This document shows positions 55,492 through 64,000 of a stretch of 64,000 nucleotides of DNA, piece by piece (the stretch's first letter is position 1; every line of letters starts with the position of its first letter). The stretch lies in the NCBI GenBank assembly GCA_902624075.1, contig CACNWC010000002.1, positions 1 to 64,000 on the forward strand, in the 5' to 3' direction. The DNA comes from an uncultured Pelagibacteraceae bacterium. Its GTDB lineage: Bacteria; Pseudomonadota; Alphaproteobacteria; Pelagibacterales; Pelagibacteraceae. The notes below the pieces were generated by a model. That model ran no database searches, was not told the origin of the DNA, and saw nothing but the letters and a program-made list of their open reading frames with translations. The position numbers were made by a program, and so were the translations under genes.

Positions 55492-56255
55492 TAATTTTCC
55501 ATGGTTAAATTATTTTTAATTTTAAACTTTTTCTTTATAAATTTAATTCCTTTAATCCACAATTTAAAGGCTTCAAAATGTATCGCTGTAATTATTTTAA
55601 ATGTCATTAAAGGGTGTTTTAGATAGGAAACTATTAAATTTTTACTTGTCAATATAGATCTTTCACCATCCTGAGATGCGAAAAGAATTTTTCCTTCTTG
55701 ATCATATTGATCTATTACAACAGATAACTTTTGTTTAGGATTTAATGTCTTAAAAAAATAATTACAATCCATTTCAATAAATGGTGAAACATGAAATTTT
55801 TTTGAACAATTATTTTGAACTAACTTGTTTTGTCCTTCTACTTTAAAAACATATGTGTGTTGTTCTCCAAATGTATTTTTTACCTCATATAAGATTGAAA
55901 TTAAATTTTCATCATTATCGTATATAAAAAAAATACTTAAAGGATTAAAAACATATCCCAATATTCTTGGATAGCATAAAAGTTTTATCCTAATGTTTTC
56001 CGTAATTATTTTGTTGTTACTGAGATTTTTTTTTACCCAATTAACAAGAGATGATCCATCTCGTTCACCATGATCTTTTTCATAAAAACTAATAAGATTA
56101 AATTTATTTAAAGAAAAAAATTTTAATTTTTCATTAAGCTCATTAAGCTCAGATAGATCTATAAATAGTGAAAATACTTTATATTTAAAAAAATGTTTTT
56201 TTGGTTTAAATCTTTTGTGGATTACGTTTCCATTATATATACAAGAATTAATCAT
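55491..56255 (-). CDS. DUF1365 family protein
   Basis: 254 residues with the family features: NSCIYNGNVIHKRFKPKKHFFKYKVF at the start, KIRLLCYPRILGYVFNPLSIFFIYDN, EVKNTFGEQHTYVF, and FHVSPFIEMDCNYFF. Role in modified lipid synthesis is inferred from the constant neighbours. Lys-rich C-terminus. Overlaps the flavoprotein gene by 8 bases. Confidence 0.9.
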   Translation of the reverse strand: MINSCIYNGNVIHKRFKPKKHFFKYKVFSLFIDLSELNELNEKLKFFSLNKFNLISFYEKDHGERDGSSLVNWVKKNLSNNKIITENIRIKLLCYPRILGYVFNPLSIFFIYDNDENLISILYEVKNTFGEQHTYVFKVEGQNKLVQNNCSKKFHVSPFIEMDCNYFFKTLNPKQKLSVVIDQYDQEGKILFASQDGERSILTSKNLIVSYLKHPLMTFKIITAIHFEAFKLWIKGIKFIKKKFKIKNNLTMEN

Positions 56256-57486
56256 AAAGATTTTTTAGCATTTCAATAGATGATTTTATTCCATCTTCAT
56301 GAAATCCATAACCAAAATAACTCCCACAAAAAAGTAAATCTTTTTGATTTTGTATTTTTACAAGCTCAGATTGAGCATCTAATGTTTTTTGATCATAATA
56401 AGGGTGTGTAAATTTTACCTTTCTTAATATTTTTTTTTCATCAATATTAAAATAAGGATTTAATGTTAAGAAAATATCTTCATCACACTTTAAGTTTTGT
56501 AATAAATTCAACCAATATGTGATTGAATTCTTTTCAAGATTCTTATCATCAATGGAAGAGTTCCAAGAAGACCAGGCTTTTTTATTTTTTGGCATAGCTC
56601 GCTTGTCGGTATGAACATAAGCTATATTTTCTCTATAACTAAAATTCGAAAGAACTTTTTTTTCATCATCAGTTGGGTTTTCAATTAAATTTAAAGCTTC
56701 ATCAGCATGTGTTGCTAATATCACTTTATCATAATCAAAAAATTCATTTTCTCCACCATAGTACAAGTCTAGACCCGACGATTTTCTTTTAATTTTTTTA
56801 ACTTTATAGTTTTTAAAGTGTTCACCACTTATTTGGGAAATTATTTTATTTACATAAGTTCTACTTCTATCAGAAACCGTATACCACTGTGGCCTATTCC
56901 TTAACTTAAATAAACCATGATTTTGGAAAAATTTTAAAAAAAAATTTATTGGCATCTTGCTCGCTTCATAAGGAGGCATAGACCAAATTGCAGATACCAT
57001 TGGTATTATATGATAATTAATAAATGTTTTTGATAATCTATTAATTTTTAGATATTCGCCTAAAGTCATTTTTGCATTAGATGTGCTTACTTGATCACTT
57101 TTTTTATAGAATTTAATAATGTCAAAAAACATTTTTAAGAAATCAAAATTAAATAAATTCAATTTATTAGAAAAAATTCCACTCAATCCTTTGCCACAGT
57201 ATTCAAAATTTGTATTATCTACTGAAACTGAAAAAGACATATTGCTTTTTTCAATTTGAATATTATTTTCGTTAAAAAAATTAATTAAATTTGGATAAGT
57301 TTGAAAATTAAAAACGATAAATCCAATATCTACTGAAATTTTTTTTTCATCAAAAAATAAATCTATAGTATAGGAATGTCCACCAAAATGATCCTCTCTC
57401 TCAAAAAGATCAACATGATGTTTTTTAGATAAATAATATGCAGCACTTAATCCAGAAATGCCTGACCCAACAATTGCAATTTTCAT
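56248..57486 (-). CDS. FAD/NAD(P)-binding oxidoreductase, COG2907 type
   Basis: 412 residues. Dinucleotide-binding start AIVGSGISGLSAAYYLSKKH with an acidic strand-end (VDLFEREDHFGGHS), FIVFNFQTYPNLINFF, the WSMPPYEAS segment, VILATHADEAL, and the C-terminal FCGSYFGYGFHEDGI typical of the family. In Rhodobacter a related protein in such a cluster is linked to furan fatty acid synthesis by desaturating a methylated fatty acid. Start is the ATG at 57486, 6 bases after the gcvP 3' end. Confidence 0.88.
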   Translation of the reverse strand: MKIAIVGSGISGLSAAYYLSKKHHVDLFEREDHFGGHSYTIDLFFDEKKISVDIGFIVFNFQTYPNLINFFNENNIQIEKSNMSFSVSVDNTNFEYCGKGLSGIFSNKLNLFNFDFLKMFFDIIKFYKKSDQVSTSNAKMTLGEYLKINRLSKTFINYHIIPMVSAIWSMPPYEASKMPINFFLKFFQNHGLFKLRNRPQWYTVSDRSRTYVNKIISQISGEHFKNYKVKKIKRKSSGLDLYYGGENEFFDYDKVILATHADEALNLIENPTDDEKKVLSNFSYRENIAYVHTDKRAMPKNKKAWSSWNSSIDDKNLEKNSITYWLNLLQNLKCDEDIFLTLNPYFNIDEKKILRKVKFTHPYYDQKTLDAQSELVKIQNQKDLLFCGSYFGYGFHEDGIKSSIEMLKNLYD

Positions 57487-57492
57487 TAATCT

Positions 57493-60363
57493 TTATGCTG
57501 CATCTTCTTTAAACTCATCCATACTTGGGCAAGTACAAAATATATTTTTATCTCCATATACATTGTCAACTCTTGCAACAGGAGGCCAAAATTTATTTGC
57601 CTTAAGGAATTTAGCAGGATATGCAGCTTGCTGCCTTGAATATTTATGAATCCATTCATCTGAAGCTAGTTCAATATCGGTATGTGGTGCATTTTTAATT
57701 GGGTTATCAACTTTATCAAATTTGCCAGACTTGATCATTTCTATTTCTAATTTAATGTTTATCAAAGTATCACAAAATCTATCCAATTCAGATAAACTCT
57801 CACTTTCAGTTGGTTCAATCATCATTGTACCAGCAACTGGCCATGACATTGTAGGTGCATGAAATCCATAATCTATCAATCTTTTAGCTATGTCTTCTTC
57901 AGTGATTCCTGTTTCACTTTTAATTGATCTAATATCAATTATACATTCATGAGCCACATTTCCGTTTGAACCTTTATAAAGAATTGGATAATGGTCTTTA
58001 AGTCTATGAGCTATATAATTTGCATTAAGTATTGCAACTTGAGTAGCTAGTTTTAGACCTTGAGAACCCATCATTTTAATATACATCCAAGAAATTGATA
58101 AAATACTTGAGCTTCCCCAGGGTGCTGCTGAAACTGCTCCTATTCCTGTAGAAGGTCCACAATCTTTAACAACTGGATGATTGGGCAGATAAACTTGTAA
58201 ATGTTTTTTACATGCAATTGGTCCCATTCCAGGCCCTCCTCCACCATGTGGAATACAGAATGTTTTGTGTAAGTTTATGTGACAAACATCTGGACCAAAA
58301 TTTCCTGGTCTCGCTATACCAACAAGTGCATTTAAATTCGCTCCATCCATGTAAACTTGACCACCATGTTTATGTATTAATTCACATATGTCAGTAATTT
58401 TTTCTTCAAATACACCATGAGTAGATGGGTATGTGACCATTAATGCTCCGAGGTTATCAGAATGCATTTCTGCTTTTTTCTTTAAATCATCAAAATCAAC
58501 ATTTCCTTCTTTATCACAATTAACAACGACAACTTTCATGCCGACCATTTGTGCGCTAGCAGGATTTGTTCCGTGTGCTGAGCTTGGTATTAAACATATA
58601 TTTCTATTTTGATCTCCTCTGTCTAGATGATATTTTCTAATTACCATTAGTCCTGCATATTCCCCTTGAGCACCTGCATTTGGCTGAAGTGAAACTCCAG
58701 AAAAACCAGTAATTGATCTTAGCCAATTTTTAAGATCAGTGAACATTGATCTATATCCTTCCATCTGCTCAATAGGCACAAAGGGATGAGGTTCAGCTAA
58801 TTCTCTCCATGAAATAGGAATCATTTCTGCAGTTGCATTCAATTTCATAGTACATGAACCAAGTGCAATCATAGTTCTGTTAAGGGCTATATCCTTATCT
58901 TCTAACTTTTTAAGATATCTAAGCATTTCTGTCTCAGAATGATATGAATTAAAAACAGGGTGTTCTAAATATTTTGAAGTTCTTAATAAATTTTTTGGAA
59001 GATTGGGCAAGCTTACAGTAGGATCTTCTTTTTTTATTGATTCTGCTGCATTAAAAATTTTTAATAGTTGATTAACTCTATAAACATTTTTCTTTTCATC
59101 AAAAGAAACAGCTAGCATTTCAGAATTTACTTTTCTGATATTTACTTTCTGATCTAAGGCATTTTTATAGATTTGATCGGTTTTGTCTTTAGTGACTATT
59201 GTGACTGTATCAAAGAAATGATCTGAATAAATCTCATATCCCGATTGCTTTAATTTATCTGCAAAATTTTTCGCTAATTGAGAAACTCTTTCTGAAATTG
59301 TTCTAATTCCTTCTGGGCCGTGATAGACAGCATAAGCTGCTGACACAATTGCTAACAAAGCTTGAGCAGTACAAATATTACTTGTTGCTTTGTCTCTTCT
59401 TATATGTTGTTCTCTCGTTTGTAATGATAATCTATATGCTTTGTTGCCATGTCTATCAACAGAGACCCCCACAATTCTTCCTGGCATGGATCTTTTAAAT
59501 TCATCTTTGGTTGCAAAGAAAGCTGCATGAGGTCCACCATAACCCATTGGAATTCCAAATCTTTGAGAACTTCCTACAGCTATATCTGCTCCTAGTTCTC
59601 TTGGTGTTTTTAACTTAGCTAGCGCTAATAAATCACAAGCTAATATTGCTTTACCATTTTTTTTATGAATTTTACTTATTGCTTCACCAGGATCTTTTAT
59701 ATCTCCTAATGTACCAGGATATTGCAATATACCACAAACCAAATCTTCTTTTAGTTGATCCAATACTTTATCTTCATCACCAACAAGTACTTTTAATCCC
59801 ATTGGTTCTGCTCTTGTTTGAATTACATCAATTGTTTGTGGATGACAATTTTTTGAGACAAAAACTAAGTTACTTTCCATTTTGTTTAATCTATGACTTA
59901 ATCCCATAGCTTCTGCCGCAGCTGTTCCTTCATCTAATAAAGATGCATTTGCAATATCCATTCCTGTGAAATCAACAATCATTTGTTGGAAATTAAGCAG
60001 CATTTCCAATCTTCCTTGGGCTACTTCAGGCTGATAAGGTGTATAAGAAGTATACCAACCTGGATTTTCTAAAATATTTCTCAAAATTACGTATGGTGTG
60101 TAAGTGCCGTAATAACCCATTCCTATGAAATTTGAATAAATTTGGTTTTTTTTTGAAATTGCTTTTAATTTCCTTAAAGCTTCATACTCTGAATTAGACT
60201 CACCAATATTTAATTCATCTTTCAGTCTTATCTTTTCAGGAACCGTGCTTTTAATTAAATCATCTAAAGATTTATAATTAAGTTGCTTAAGCATTTTATT
60301 TTGATCTTCATCTGATGAACCAATATGCCTTTTTAAAAAATCTTTTTGAGAATTGTGTAACAT
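57493..60363 (-). CDS. gcvP: Glycine dehydrogenase (P-protein)
   Basis: PLP enzyme that decarboxylates glycine and passes the aminomethyl group to GcvH. The 956 residues form the fused type: N-half starting with KRHIGSSDEDQNKML, the TPYQPEVAQGRLE segment, and C-half with HINLHKTFCIPHGGGGPG, PLP-lysine about 700. Length is typical of the fused form (about 950). The start overlaps the gcvH stop as TAATG, so the complex is made in order T, H, P from the riboswitch-controlled leader. Confidence 0.97.
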   Translation of the reverse strand: MLHNSQKDFLKRHIGSSDEDQNKMLKQLNYKSLDDLIKSTVPEKIRLKDELNIGESNSEYEALRKLKAISKKNQIYSNFIGMGYYGTYTPYVILRNILENPGWYTSYTPYQPEVAQGRLEMLLNFQQMIVDFTGMDIANASLLDEGTAAAEAMGLSHRLNKMESNLVFVSKNCHPQTIDVIQTRAEPMGLKVLVGDEDKVLDQLKEDLVCGILQYPGTLGDIKDPGEAISKIHKKNGKAILACDLLALAKLKTPRELGADIAVGSSQRFGIPMGYGGPHAAFFATKDEFKRSMPGRIVGVSVDRHGNKAYRLSLQTREQHIRRDKATSNICTAQALLAIVSAAYAVYHGPEGIRTISERVSQLAKNFADKLKQSGYEIYSDHFFDTVTIVTKDKTDQIYKNALDQKVNIRKVNSEMLAVSFDEKKNVYRVNQLLKIFNAAESIKKEDPTVSLPNLPKNLLRTSKYLEHPVFNSYHSETEMLRYLKKLEDKDIALNRTMIALGSCTMKLNATAEMIPISWRELAEPHPFVPIEQMEGYRSMFTDLKNWLRSITGFSGVSLQPNAGAQGEYAGLMVIRKYHLDRGDQNRNICLIPSSAHGTNPASAQMVGMKVVVVNCDKEGNVDFDDLKKKAEMHSDNLGALMVTYPSTHGVFEEKITDICELIHKHGGQVYMDGANLNALVGIARPGNFGPDVCHINLHKTFCIPHGGGGPGMGPIACKKHLQVYLPNHPVVKDCGPSTGIGAVSAAPWGSSSILSISWMYIKMMGSQGLKLATQVAILNANYIAHRLKDHYPILYKGSNGNVAHECIIDIRSIKSETGITEEDIAKRLIDYGFHAPTMSWPVAGTMMIEPTESESLSELDRFCDTLINIKLEIEMIKSGKFDKVDNPIKNAPHTDIELASDEWIHKYSRQQAAYPAKFLKANKFWPPVARVDNVYGDKNIFCTCPSMDEFKEDAA

Positions 60364-60743
60364 TAGCTAGCGCTCTCCTTTGCAAATTTATCATATTCTT
60401 CTTTATTCATAAGACTATCCATTTCAGACTGGTCTTTCATTTTAAGTTTAAAAAACCATGCTGAACCTTCTGGATCTTCATTGATTTTGGATGGATCATC
60501 AACAATTGCTTGATTTGTATCAACCACTTCTCCGCTAACTGGTGTATATACATCACTAGCAGCTTTTGTAGACTCTACTACCCCTGCTGTACCATCTTTT
60601 TCTACACTTGAACCTTTTTCTGGAAGTTCCGCAAACACTATATCACCTAACATTTCTGTTGCATGTTTTGTGATTCCAATAATGGCTACATCACCATCTA
60701 ATTTAATCCACTCATGTTCTTTAGAATATTTTACTTCACTCAT
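60363..60743 (-). CDS. gcvH: Glycine cleavage H-protein
   Basis: Lipoyl carrier of the aminomethyl group. The 126 residues show [29 protein letters not shown] and the lipoylation site ESTKAASD (Lys about 66). C-terminal [12 protein letters not shown]. Overlaps gcvT by 4 bases and gcvP by one. Encoded with T and P, so stoichiometry is likely set by translational coupling. Confidence 0.97.
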   Translation of the reverse strand: MSEVKYSKEHEWIKLDGDVAIIGITKHATEMLGDIVFAELPEKGSSVEKDGTAGVVESTKAASDVYTPVSGEVVDTNQAIVDDPSKINEDPEGSAWFFKLKMKDQSEMDSLMNKEEYDKFAKESAS

Positions 60744-61846
60744 TTATTTGCTCCTTTCACATAGCTTTTTTTATAAAACGGTAATCCACAAATATTTGCT
60801 GGGTATTTTTTGCCCCTCACCTCTAAAAAAACTTTTGTATCTTTTTTAGAAAATTCATTTTCAACATAACCCATTGCAACTGGTCCATTTACACTTGGAC
60901 CAAATGTTCCGCTCGTTATTTCGCCTATATGTGAGTCTGATTGATTAAATATCTTAGTTTTTTCTCTAGCAATCACTCTTCCTTCTGGTTTAATACCAAC
61001 TCTAATTTTGCTAACACCATCATTAAGCTGCTTATTGATTGTATATGAACCAATAAAATTTCCCTTTGAAACTCTATCTTTTGAAATTGCCCATTTTAAA
61101 TTAGCTTCTACTGGTGTTTTATCTTTATCAAGTTCATGGCCATATAAACATAAACCAGCTTCCAATCTAAGAGTATCTCTTGCACCTAAGCCAATTAATT
61201 TTGCTCCATTTTCAATTAATTTTTTTGTGAATTTATCTGCTTGATCATTTAATAAAGAAATTTCAAATCCATCTTCTCCCGTATAACCGGATCGTGTTAC
61301 ATAAATTTTTTGATCTTCAAATGTAAACCAATTCCCAGACATGAAAGATAAGCCTTCTACACCATTAACAATATCATCCAATATTTTTACTGATTTTGGT
61401 CCCTGAATTGCAATCAAAGATCTTTTTTCATCTAAAACCATTTTATATTTATTTTCCAATATTTCGCTTAAAATTTTAAAATCATTTTCTTTACATGCAG
61501 CGTTTAAAATAATTAAAAAACCTTTTTCAATTTTTGTTATAATTAAATCATCATAGATACCAGCATCATTATTCATTAAAAAACTATACTTTGAATGATT
61601 GAGTTTAAGCTCTTTTAAATTTAGTGGAAAAATTTTTTCTAAATCCACAATTAAATCGTCATCTCCATAAATAAATAATTGTCCCATATGAGAAACATCA
61701 AATATACCTGAGTGACTTCTAGTAAATTTATGCTCTTCAACTATACCTTCTGAATATTGGATAGGCATTAGATAACCTGCAAATTCTACAAATCTAGCTT
61801 TATTATCTTGATGTAATTTGTATAAAGATGTTTTTTTTGTTTCCAT
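60740..61846 (-). CDS. gcvT: Glycine cleavage T-protein (aminomethyltransferase)
   Basis: Moves the methylene group to tetrahydrofolate and frees ammonia. The 368 residues from the ATG at 61846 start with [12 protein letters not shown], and show [32 protein letters not shown], the [12 protein letters not shown] block and [21 protein letters not shown]. The frame runs 21 codons further upstream to an ATG at 61909, but that part lies inside the glycine riboswitch, so 61846 is the start. The start codon region is complementary to the inter-aptamer linker. Confidence 0.95.
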   Translation of the reverse strand: METKKTSLYKLHQDNKARFVEFAGYLMPIQYSEGIVEEHKFTRSHSGIFDVSHMGQLFIYGDDDLIVDLEKIFPLNLKELKLNHSKYSFLMNNDAGIYDDLIITKIEKGFLIILNAACKENDFKILSEILENKYKMVLDEKRSLIAIQGPKSVKILDDIVNGVEGLSFMSGNWFTFEDQKIYVTRSGYTGEDGFEISLLNDQADKFTKKLIENGAKLIGLGARDTLRLEAGLCLYGHELDKDKTPVEANLKWAISKDRVSKGNFIGSYTINKQLNDGVSKIRVGIKPEGRVIAREKTKIFNQSDSHIGEITSGTFGPSVNGPVAMGYVENEFSKKDTKVFLEVRGKKYPANICGLPFYKKSYVKGANK

Positions 61847-61930
61847 ATTAACTCTAAATACCCATCTGTATATTTGCCTGAGAGTTTTGCTCCTTCGGCG
61901 AGAATTCAATCTCTTTCCAGAGTTAATATG
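61844..61930 (-). repeat. Perfect 12-base inverted repeat: riboswitch linker against gcvT start
   Basis: On the minus strand, CATATTAACTCT at 61930-61919 (linker and 5' edge of aptamer 2) is the exact reverse complement of AGAGTTAATATG at 61855-61844, which ends in the gcvT ATG. The RNA can form a 12-pair helix hiding the start region. Its last three pairs compete with aptamer 2 P1. No U-tract follows, so control is probably at translation. Confidence 0.85.
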
Positions 61931-62006
61931 CTACGGTCCTTTTTGCCTGAGAGATTCCTGGGTGGTTGCTCCTTCGGCGCTACGATATTTTGTAGTCTCT
62001 CCCGTA
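61865..62006 (-). promoter_or_regulatory. Tandem glycine riboswitch of gcvT-gcvH-gcvP
   Basis: Two glycine aptamers in the leader. Aptamer 1 runs from 62006 to 61932, closed by P1 TACGG (62006-62002) with CCGTA (61936-61932), and contains GCCGAAGGAGCAA and CTCTCAGGCAAAAAGGA. Aptamer 2 runs from 61921 to 61865, with P1 TCTG/CAGA, and again GCCGAAGGAGCAA and CTCTCAGGCA. These conserved blocks are diagnostic. The linker is 61931-61922. Expected to respond to glycine and adjust cleavage-system expression. Confidence 0.96.
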
Positions 62007-62011
62007 TATGT

Positions 62012-62040
62012 ATAATCTAATAAGTAGAGAGAGATGTCAA
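62012..62040 (-). promoter_or_regulatory. Promoter of the gcv riboswitch leader
   Basis: A perfect TTGACA (62040-62035) with a 17-base spacer and GATTAT (62017-62012, 4/6 to TATAAT). The likely start is 6-8 bases downstream, just at the first aptamer's P1 (62006). The -35 overlaps the stop codon TGA (62039-62037) of the preceding carrier gene. Confidence 0.75.
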
Positions 62041-62915
62041 TGAGAAATGGTTTTTTCATTTTTTTTTAAAAGTGTATAAAACTGTATTAAAACAGCCAAA
62101 AGAATTATAACTCCACCAATTAAACTAAATAATGAAGGTCTTTCGCTTACAAATAAAAAGGCCCATATAGGTCCAAGGACGGATTCTGACAGCATAATAA
62201 TACCAACCATGGCTGAAGGGGTAGTTCTTGCACCAATAGTAATAAATATAAAACCAAATCCAATTTGAAAAAATCCAGCTAAGAAACCTAAAAAAATATC
62301 ATGGTATGAAATCATAATTTTGGTGGAAAAAAAATATCCAATTAAACAACAACAAATCCCTGCAACAAATTGAGCTGGAACCATGTCAATAGATGGATAC
62401 TTTCTTACAATTATAATTAATATTGCAAATGTTATAGGCATTGAAAATGCCGCCAAATTTCCTGTTAGTTCTCCTGGTGACAAAGAATTTCCCACCATTA
62501 TTAAAACTCCTACCAAAGCTAATATAATTGAGAATAATGTAATTGAAGAAATCTTCTCCTTTAAAAAAAAATAGCCTAAAACTGCTAGAAATAAAATTTG
62601 CAAGGAAATAATGAAATTAGTATTAGCAACAGTTGTGCTATACATTGCTATTACATAACCACAAAAACCTAAAGATAAAATCACACCAGCTATAAATCCG
62701 GGAATTCCAGACAAATAGAATGAGTTAAATAATTTTTTTTTATAGGTAATTAATAAAAAAGTTAAAACAGTAATTGAAAAAAAAAATGATCGCCAAAATA
62801 AAATTTGCCATAAAGAGGCACCTTCAAAAGATTTTACAATTAAACCACCAAAACTTAAACTAACAGCTCCTAAAAAGACTAAAAAGGGACCAGGTACATT
62901 TTTAATTAAATTCAT
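62037..62915 (-). CDS. DMT-superfamily (EamA) carrier, copy 3
   Basis: 292 residues, about ten spans, two EamA repeats (ILFLAVLGYFFLKEKISS and GIIMLSESVLGPIWAFLFVSERPS mark the ends). ATGA overlap with pxpC upstream. It ends inside the gcv promoter. Likely exports or imports an amino acid or pyroglutamate-related compound; that is inference. Confidence 0.85.
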   Translation of the reverse strand: MNLIKNVPGPFLVFLGAVSLSFGGLIVKSFEGASLWQILFWRSFFFSITVLTFLLITYKKKLFNSFYLSGIPGFIAGVILSLGFCGYVIAMYSTTVANTNFIISLQILFLAVLGYFFLKEKISSITLFSIILALVGVLIMVGNSLSPGELTGNLAAFSMPITFAILIIIVRKYPSIDMVPAQFVAGICCCLIGYFFSTKIMISYHDIFLGFLAGFFQIGFGFIFITIGARTTPSAMVGIIMLSESVLGPIWAFLFVSERPSLFSLIGGVIILLAVLIQFYTLLKKNEKTISH

Positions 62916-63859
62916 GAAATTTGAGAAATTAAATTTTGAGTTTCTAATTCATACAGTTTAAATAGAGTTTCTGCATCAGTTAATCCAACTTCTTTAAATT
63001 TTATTTTTGAGCCTGGTGGTAATTGTACTAATTTGTCATAGTCAGCACTTATCACAACTCCTATCTTTGGATATCCACCTATTGTGCCATGATCAGAAAG
63101 CATAATTATTGGATTTCCATCAGCTGGTACTTGTATAACACCTTTTATCAAACCCTCAGATTTTATGTTAGTATCAACAATATTTTCTATTTTGAGTCCT
63201 TCTAATCTCATTCCCATTCGATCAGATAACTTCGAGATAGTAAATTCTTTTTCTAAAAAAATTTTTTTTCCTTCATCTGAAAAATAATCAAAATTTGTTC
63301 CCTTAATTACTCTTATATTTTCAATTTTTGTATTTATATAATGCAACTTTTTACTACTTGAGTTTTTATTGATTTTTAAAAGGTTGATTTTCTGATTAGT
63401 TTCCAGTTTTTTTCCACCATTTGCACCTATATTTGCCTTAGTATTTATTGAACAACTTGACCATTGATATTTTAAATCAAATTCACCACTAACTGCTAAA
63501 TAGCCATAAACAGATTTATTAGTTGAAATAATATTTAATTCATCACCGCTATCTAGTGAAAAAGTTTGATAACAATTACCACTAATTAAATCATCTTTTT
63601 TTTTGATAGTAAAATTAACATCACCAGTAATAGCAATATTAATTTTTTCTCCTTTATATTTTAATAATGGTCCTTGGTAAGCAAATTCTAACACTGGAAA
63701 ACCAGGTTTATTTCCTACCAATCTATTTGCCAATAAATAATTTCTGTTGTCCATAGCACCACTAAATGGAATTCCAATGTGATAAAGATTTTTACGGCCT
63801 TCATCTTGAAAGGTTGTGTTGATCCCAGCTCTCAAAATTTTAAAATAGTTTTTATTCAT
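62912..63859 (-). CDS. pxpC: 5-oxoprolinase subunit C (PxpC/KipA-like)
   Basis: With PxpA and PxpB opens 5-oxoproline (pyroglutamate) to glutamate with ATP. The 315 residues match the biotin-dependent carboxyltransferase-like family: TTFQDEGRKNLYHIGIPFSGAMDNRNYLLANRLVGN, then FEYAYQGP-like text (EFAYQGPLL), SDRMGMRLEG, and PADGNPIIMLSDHGTIGGYPKIGVV. Overlaps the downstream carrier (ATGA) and the upstream PxpB stop (8 bases). The older name allophanate hydrolase subunit 2 is less apt. pxpA is not in the window. Confidence 0.88.
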   Translation of the reverse strand: MNKNYFKILRAGINTTFQDEGRKNLYHIGIPFSGAMDNRNYLLANRLVGNKPGFPVLEFAYQGPLLKYKGEKINIAITGDVNFTIKKKDDLISGNCYQTFSLDSGDELNIISTNKSVYGYLAVSGEFDLKYQWSSCSINTKANIGANGGKKLETNQKINLLKINKNSSSKKLHYINTKIENIRVIKGTNFDYFSDEGKKIFLEKEFTISKLSDRMGMRLEGLKIENIVDTNIKSEGLIKGVIQVPADGNPIIMLSDHGTIGGYPKIGVVISADYDKLVQLPPGSKIKFKEVGLTDAETLFKLYELETQNLISQIS

Positions 63860-64000
63860 TGTAATTTTGATATTGTTTTTTTTCTATTCTTTGAAATACC
63901 ACTGTGTCTCCTGGGTTTATTAAATTTGGATCTTTTTCTTTTGTACTATCAAAAATGTTTAAAGGTGTATTTCCAATAATATTCCACCCACCTGGACTCT
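63852..64000 (-). CDS. pxpB: 5-oxoprolinase subunit B (PxpB/KipI-like), 3' part only
   Basis: The minus strand is open from the window edge to TAA at 63854-63852. The visible 48 residues begin SPGGWNIIGNTPL and include NPGDTVVFQRI, the C-terminal signature of the KipI/PxpB family. The N-terminal part lies outside. It overlaps pxpC by 8 bases, so the two are translationally coupled. With pxpC and an EamA carrier it forms the end of an oxoprolinase operon. Confidence 0.85.
   Translation of the reverse strand, partial: SPGGWNIIGNTPLNIFDSTKEKDPNLINPGDTVVFQRIEKKQYQNYNE

Noticed and set aside
61846..61909. gcvT start at 61909
   Set aside because: The extra 21 codons lie in the glycine riboswitch and translate its conserved bases; family N-terminus begins at 61846.
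1..64000. CRISPR array, prophage, insertion sequence, tRNA or rRNA genes
   Set aside because: No spaced direct repeats, integrase, transposase, tRNA cloverleaf or rRNA segment was noticed on reading; gene content is metabolic and housekeeping.

Overview
The window is a compact, very AT-rich stretch of bacterial chromosome. It looks like a free-living marine alphaproteobacterium of the SAR11 clade (Candidatus Pelagibacter type). The reasons are the extreme A/T codon bias with lysine-, asparagine- and isoleucine-rich proteins, intergenic gaps of mostly 0-100 bases with many 1-23 base gene overlaps, alphaproteobacterial gene order (aroQ-accB-accC next to DUF2155 and an NDUFA12-like protein; purM-purN divergent from a DUF2066-like gene and hdaA; lptF-lptG-lptD-surA-pdxA-rsmA), and glycine-centred metabolism under a tandem glycine riboswitch. 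I see no tRNA, rRNA, insertion sequence, prophage or CRISPR array, and no stretch over 300 bases without a gene.

Layout. 1-3.8 kb: end of an AsmA-like gene, prfB (release factor 2, with an intact programmed +1 frameshift) and mrcA. 3.9-17.5 kb: RNase E/G, thiG/thiS, aroQ-accB-accC, two small genes (DUF2155 and a complex I accessory-like protein), an orphan NrdJ-C-terminal-like protein, aspS, hdaA, a DUF2066-like gene, purM-purN, ndk and pepA. 17.6-25 kb: the LPS export operon lptF-lptG-lptD with surA, pdxA and rsmA. 24.9-27.5 kb: fabD-fabG-acpP-gmk on the minus strand. 27.6-34.6 kb: rpsF-rpsR-rplI-dnaB, an RND/MMPL exporter, a CvpA-like protein and purF. 34.6-39.6 kb: an HD-domain protein, gshA-gshB, a DMT-family carrier and an MFS carrier.

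39.7-47.9 kb is the most accessory-like part. It holds a highly charged coiled-coil protein, a MOSC protein, a MaoC hotdog/short-chain dehydrogenase fusion, a 75-residue unknown, an operon of a DMT carrier, a creatinase and a glycine amidinotransferase, then moeA, an IscU/SufU-like scaffold and an HPP membrane protein. 48-57.5 kb: NAD formate dehydrogenase with a strong terminator, selO, a TspO/FOXRED1-like/2OG-oxygenase operon, and a lipid-modification cluster (SDR, DUF3833, Cfa, DUF1365, COG2907-type flavoprotein). 57.5-64 kb: pxpB-pxpC, a DMT carrier, then the glycine riboswitch and gcvT-gcvH-gcvP.

Together the accessory genes suggest capture of small nitrogen and one-carbon compounds that feed glycine. 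Creatinase would give sarcosine and urea, the amidinotransferase handles arginine, glycine and guanidinoacetate, a sarcosine-oxidase-fold flavoprotein could demethylate amines, and the glycine cleavage system with formate dehydrogenase oxidises the carbon. The most notable observations are the amidinotransferase-creatinase-carrier operon, a perfect 12-base inverted repeat that lets the riboswitch linker mask the gcvT start codon, the orphan NrdJ-like module, the MaoC-SDR fusion, and an RNase E without its zinc-link cysteines.
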